This document shows positions 58,390 to 64,000 of a DNA stretch of 64,000 bases, piece after piece. The translations under genes and the position numbers were made by a program. The notes below the pieces were generated by a model. It saw nothing but the letters and a program-made list of their open reading frames with translations. It had not been told where the DNA came from and searched no databases. Every line of letters begins with the position of its first letter. The stretch's first letter is position 1. Source of the stretch: Oscarella lobularis (taxonomy: Eukaryota > Porifera > Homoscleromorpha > Homosclerophorida > Oscarellidae); NCBI RefSeq assembly GCF_947507565.1, contig NC_089184.1:806001-870000 (forward strand), read 5' to 3'.

Positions 58390-61300
58390 CTACATTTCTG
58401 CGTAGCAGACACTCAGCTGCCATGGCTCTTTGTCTAATTCCGGCATTTTTACGGCAACGTCTTCTTCGGTGGCATTCTGAACTCCTGCCCGACCTCTTTC
58501 GTTAGCAAGAAGAATGCTGTTTACTGTTGACTGGGGGCCCGTCACCTGTCACAACATCAAATGCTAACAAGGAGAATTTCAACAGGAAATTTTACCTTTA
58601 AATTCTCGGTGCACCAAATTTCCGCCTTCCTCTCCTCCACGCACGCAAGAAAGCCGTCTAAAAGTCTTTGAAGCTTCACTGCCTCAGTATCGTACCCAAA
58701 AAGATACAACATTCGCAGCAAAGAACTCACATCCCCTAAGAAAAAGAAATGAAAAAATTTAACATCCTTTCAAAACCGTTGCCTACGTTTCTTCGTATCC
58801 ACTCCACGAACTATCTCTCCCAAGACGTTCAACAGCGCAATGTCCTCGTAAGGACTTCCCTCCTTGAGACGATACTTCTTCGACTTCGCCTTCCTTTGAC
58901 TCTTCCTCGACCTCCTGTGGTGAAAGGTCCGTCGTACAAAACTAGGCGCTATGACGCTTACCCCGAGGTTTTAGTGGAGCCTGTGTTGACCGATGCTCCT
59001 GTCACACTGCTAGTGTCCGAGTATAGATCAGATTCTCTTCCCACGACGAAATCGTCTTCTCCGTCTTCGCTGCGCTTCAATTTTTCGTCGCGGACGACTT
59101 GCAGTCTCGTCGCGTGCCGCACGAAGTCGTCTTGCAACGACGACAAGTCAGTCAAGTGACTATTGCACGCTAGAAAAAGGTATATACTCTCCAATGAGTT
59201 TGTGTATTAAAACTGTGGCGTACCTTCAACCAAAGTAGGCCGAAAGTTTGTCTCCAGCAAATCAAGCCTGTTATACTTATAAATCTAAAAACGGCAATAA
59301 GATGAAAGGGACTATCAAGCTAAAACTTTCATACCAATCTCATTGCTTCATCCCAAAGAGCCCCCTCAATCAAAGCGGCCGTAGCTTCTTCGTAATCCTA
59401 CAATACTTCACTCAGAAATCACCTGGGAAATACGAATCCCTTACCTCCGCGTATTCTTCTAGAAGGTGCGCTGCTTCTGCGTGTCTACGGTGATTCCTGA
59501 GATAACCTGGAGAAGACAATCTAGGTCTTCTTTTCTGTCGATTTTATTTTCCTACCGGACAAATTTTTCGCGATTTCAACTGTTTCGAGTTTGGAACACT
59601 GAAGCCGGGCGGTCAGACAAAAGCAATGCCTCCATGCTCCGGCCTTTTGAAATGCGGCCAAAGCCTCTCGAAGATGCTCGTATCTCGTCAAAACTAAAAT
59701 CAGTGAACCGCCGTCGCTACAACGCAAACACGTTGAAGGAGATCGTTTACTCACCCAATCCAGCCTCGTCGTACTTTCGCTCGGTTTCCAAGTGAGCGCC
59801 GTATTCCAGCGCAATAGCCTACAACACCTATCAGTTCTCAACGCACCGATGAACTGCAATTGAACCAACCTTGGCTTCTTCTTTTCTTCCGTCGAACAAA
59901 CGTAACGCTTCTGGATAGAGTCGACACTCTTTGACCAGCTCGAGGCATACGGAAAAACGCTCGGGACCTAGACGAAAGACTAGCGGTAAAAGGAGTAAAC
60001 AGCGATCTCTTCGCTCACCGCACTCGCTGATGTGTTCTAACGCTTTTCGGTATCGTTTCAAGTGCCTGTCTATGCGATACTTGTCGTAGTTCGTCATTTT
60101 ACGAAATTGATTCAAAAACGGTAGATATTCCTTTGGATCCTAAAGCAAACGAGCTGAAAACGACGTTCGCTGTTTGTACGTGGTCGTCGATCGAGCGCTC
60201 ACCTTCTGAGATTTCTCCGCCACCATCAGGACCAAATTCAAGTCGTACGTTCCCAGAGCGACGTCGTAGAGTCGATTAACGTCGACGAGAACGACGAGGT
60301 ACTTCATTGCTTCGTCGGCAGTCACTGGCCCGCAAGACTCGTCTGTCGCAAAAAAAAAAGAAAGACGAGCTATCCATGCGCTTATCAATCAAAGTGTTTG
60401 ACAGGTGCCTGTCGTAGCCCAGCCCCCTATAGCCCACGTGCATGCGAATACCTCTTAGAGATTTGACTTTGAGCAGCGCTTCTTCCAGTTCTGGCCCCGA
60501 CTTTTTGATGTGAGCAGTCAAAATAGACAAAACGTATCTGCATTTTTGTAATGGGTTTATTTCCTTACACAAGTCCTCGCTTGTTATCGGCTTACTTTTT
60601 GCCGTCCACTTTTTCCATAGCGTTGATTACAAGACGGCAAACGTCATTGACCTTGTCGCAACTGATCCGAGAACGTCCACTTCTAATTTAAAAAAAACGA
60701 GTGAAAGAAATTACATGACAATCTCACAACACCGTGACTCAACTCTTTCTTCTGCCATCCTGGGTACATTGCCTGAGTCACATCCTCAGCCCTAATAAGA
60801 CAAATTTTGCAGACTTCGCGCTCGACGTCAAAAAGTTTCCTACTTAAGATCAGACAAAAATAGGCTGATAGAAGTCGGCGAGTCAAGCTGACTCACAAAC
60901 ACATCAACGTTCTTAGAGAACGACTAGACAAAAGAAACTGCAGACGCGCGAGACACTCAAAATTTTCAATTTTACTTCCGGGTTATGATCGTAGATCAAA
61001 TTCATGTTAATCCTATGCTTCTTCATCATCTGAAACGCTTTCCCAAATTCCAAGCTAGTCAGAGAAAAATCCGCATTACACCACAAGCCCTTTGCTATCA
61101 ATTTAAATTTACCTGTCTAAATATTTTCTGACGGCTGAAAGAACTAAAGGTCTCGGATGAATAGTCTCCAAGTTACCTCGAGGCATCTTTAGGAGAAAGG
61201 CCAGGGCCATTAATTAAATCTTCTGCTCTGAAGTTAAACGTACCTGAAAAACAAGTCGAGATCCGCACGGCTCCACTGTGACTATACGACTTCCTCGTTC

Positions 61301-64000
61301 AACGCGACGCACATTTTCGGACGACAGTTGATCTCCGCTGACCATTGACTCGATTTCTTGCAAAGAGAAAGAAGAATGAGCCCGCGCTTTTTTAGACCTC
61401 TTCGCCTATCGTCGTACCCTTCACGGTGCATTGGAGAGGCAGAAACGTGCATGTGTGTCTGTTCGTGGTGAGAAGTAGAAATTCGCTGTGAATAGCAAAG
61501 GACGTGCAGTCTCGCGCGATCTGAGACGAGATATTGACTCGAGCCCCCCTCTACAGCAAATTCGAGATCTCACTTCGTTTGACTCGATGTAGAACCGATG
61601 CCACTCCGAAAGTCCAACCGGAACTTCCTGAGAATACGAAATTAAAAACGACGACGACAATGGAGGCCTCTTCGTACTTCATTTTTAAATATGGCCGTTG
61701 CTATCTGCGAACAAGGGTGCGGAAATGCAATAGGGGTCCCAGAGCTGTTCTTCCAGGGACAAAAAACTCCGGAATCTCCTTCTAAAGGATACGCGTTGTG
61801 TCTAATAAAACGAGCGACTACGATTTGGAAAAAAAAACCTCCTGAATAGACGTCCACAGAGCCGTCAACGTATTCGACGAGTAGAGACGTTGTGTCCGCA
61901 TTGGCATACATTTGAAGTGCCGGCAATCTCAAGGCAAAGCGCTTTCTAAATCCAAGACTCGTGTAGAGATAGAGATATTTGTTCTCGGGCTACTGTACCT
62001 CATTTGCGGTGCGAATTTTCCATCTTCTTTTGACAGCGCTATGATTTCAAATAGAAAATCGGCTCGATCGTCAGGCAGCCACGCCACCGCAAAGACAGTG
62101 GATTCCTTCCACCAGACGACGTGTCGTAGAGCCTCCACAATGCCAGCATCAAAATCAATTCTTAAACAAAAAACACGGAGAATGATTCTAGTTCACATAC
62201 GAACCATTACGTTGTACTTTCGAGTGTCCGTTAGCTCAGCAGCACCATCTTTCTGCGAAAGCAGCGCAAGTCTGCCGTCGGACAGCAAGGCGAGAACGCT
62301 TCCCGACGGCCCAAAGGTTATCTGATTGATTGGCGTCGGCAATTTGACTGTCTGCGCGGCGATCGGAGGAGGGACAACTCGATATTTGAAAGGAGTCAGA
62401 AGCAGTTGAGCTGAACAGAAGAACGCGGAGGAGATAATTGCAAGGGCCATACAAAAGTGGATACGCACCTCCGTCGATGACGGCAACTGTGCACGAATTT
62501 GTCGCCGCTATTCCTCCACTTTGATTCGTCGTCCACGAAAATTCGTAGCAAAAAAGTCCCCCGTCTAAAAGGAGATGTCGCGGCGACGTGCCAAATCGTC
62601 TCGCTCTTCCTCTCGATACCTGAAGTCATTACGTGCAGGCGATACGGTATTTCGGGATCCCACAAAAGAAACGCGACCGAGGAACGAAAATATCGCTTTT
62701 CCTGCTTCAAGTACCAATGATAGTTATTCGAATGCCACAACTGAACTAAAAAGTAGACAACCATTACGTGCGCACAGTGCAGTCCCAGCCTACTCACTAT
62801 ACGATTTCGAAACGGAAGAAGAAGAATCATTATCATCATCAGAAGGAAATTCTTCAAGCAATAGTGCCAACACCGACGAAGAATTGTTCCACTGCACTTC
62901 CCTCACCTATAAGCTAAGCTCAAAGCGTTCGGCCTCCCTAGATGGACTCTCTACCTTGACTTGACGCTTGCCAAACGGCAGTGAGAACTCGCCGTGTTTC
63001 AAGCCGTTTCTCTCGAAGAAGACGACGTCGTGTCGATGAGGCTTGCGTTGGGTCGAAGCAATGAGACTTCCAGACGGTCTGAATAGAAAGAGAAAAAAAA
63101 ATAAATCCCCCCTCTCAATCATTTACAAAAACGCTCCGCACCTCCAGTTCAATGCCTGCTCCAATCCGCTCACATCCTCGCTCGTCGACTGGAGAATTCC
63201 GTCTCTGTTCCAAACGCGAAGTTTTCTAGCTCCTAGAAAAAAAAGTTTCAGTTTGAGTGATGAGACGAGTGTCTTTGTACCCGTATCAGGAGAAAGAGCG
63301 CTGCACACAAAGTACTGACCGTCTCCTCTCCAGCTAACGCGCGGAACGCCGTCATCCCACGAAAAAGCAGGAGAAACGCCCTGTTAAACACGCTCAAACA
63401 TAGGCAAATCAAAAATTTGAGCTGATCGACCTCGGGCGTAGGATTAAGCCTCTTCGGTTTGCCATCACTTCCATGAAACTGCGTCTCTTTACTGCCCCAG
63501 CCCACGGCAACAAATGAATCTAGCAGTATTCATCATTAGTTTTGCACTCAAGTTTTTTTGCCTTGCCTTGTCCGAAATCCTTCCCGTGAATAGGTGTCTC
63601 TGTTAGCAGATCAAAGTCTTTGGTCATTAGCAGAACGGACATGTTTCCTGCAGGCGAGACATTCCAAAAAGGGTTAATTTTTTTCTCCTCCCCATCATAC
63701 CAGTGACAAATGCCACCAATTCCTGATCAGGACTCCACGCCATTGTACGAATCCCCGAGTCAACGCACCCCACACACTCAAACTAAATCATTAGAAAAGT
63801 ATGAGAAAAACTAAATTGTCTTGCGTTCGTTCCCTTGCCTCTTTGGAAGAGCAATGACACAATAGCACGTCTCCAGATTTCGATGCCAAGCAGACGGCAT
63901 CGTGCTCCAAGACGAATTCGATGCCCACGATCGTCGCGTCTGCGTGTCCCGCGTCGGATAGAGACGTTTCGAAGAGAATCTACGCAATGGGTGGGTCGCT
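58390..64000 (-). CDS. ELP1: Elongator complex protein 1 (5' part cut off by the window end)
   Basis: Scaffold subunit of Elongator, which makes cm5U-type tRNA wobble modifications in the cytoplasm. The gene enters from the right edge and ends with [17 protein letters not shown] and TAG at 58390. Beta-propeller segments include [51 protein letters not shown] and [14 protein letters not shown]. Later TPR-like parts read [45 protein letters not shown] and [16 protein letters not shown]. Introns are short. The one at 63783-63838 has a GC donor (GAG|GCAAGG). The first exons, including the start codon, are outside the window. About 35 exons would be expected for the complete gene at this density. 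Confidence 0.93.

Overview
The window looks like nuclear DNA from a compact animal genome. It holds about 22 protein-coding genes, most with many short introns (about 46-60 nt where measured, GT-AG plus a few GC-AG). Intergenic gaps are often under 250 bp. The gene set is metazoan: an IRAK-type death-domain kinase, RASA1, a calpain-5 type protease, a CREB3-type membrane bZIP factor, an AKAP13/ARHGEF28-type RhoGEF, INTS3, IQCB1/NPHP5 and otopetrins. Density, intron size and domain repertoire suggest a non-bilaterian with a small genome, such as a homoscleromorph sponge. That assignment is inference, not proven here.

Layout. 1-802: 3' end of NOL6 (+). 884-1894: LSM6 and SUB1/PC4 (both -). 2358-7043: ZFR (+), converging within 29 bp on an intronless MYORG-like GH31 gene (7073-9241, -). 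10045-11366: RERG/RASL-like GTPase with a histidine tract (+). 11928-16738: INTS3 (+). 16959-17651: intronless Rit-like GTPase (-). 18370-20579: TIF1-like PHD-bromodomain gene (+). 20781-22553: intronless IQCB1 (+). 22596-26935: two tandem otopetrins (-) separated by a decayed copy of the IQCB1 3' end. 27353-28614: CREB3-like bZIP (-). 28615-30352: intergenic, including an unexplained G+C-rich block. 30353-33176: AtuA-family gene (+). 33260-34834: O-fucosyltransferase-like gene (+). 35051-37637: calpain-5 (+). 37797-40227: IRAK (+). 40353-41782: unrecognised secreted cysteine-rich protein (-). 42170-46431: RASA1 (+). 46529-47263: DCXR (-). 48233-55428: AKAP13/ARHGEF28-like RhoGEF (+). 55669-57065: ER-lumenal JmjC oxygenase (-). 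57830-58150: second unexplained G+C-rich block. 58390-end: ELP1 (-), cut by the window edge.

The genes do not form one pathway; neighbours are mostly unrelated housekeeping and signalling genes. Links that can be stated are local. NOL6 and LSM6 belong to RNA processing. IQCB1 and otopetrin were co-duplicated. ZFR/MYORG and IRAK/secreted-protein pairs converge with almost no room between their 3' ends.

Most notable: the otopetrin + IQCB1-fragment tandem duplication; at least four GC-AG introns, one of which would shift the frame of a CREB3-type factor and drop its membrane anchor if retained; an AtuA-domain gene with a mitochondrial-like leader in an animal; an undescribed secreted protein gene; and a strong excess of the palindrome TGACGTCA.
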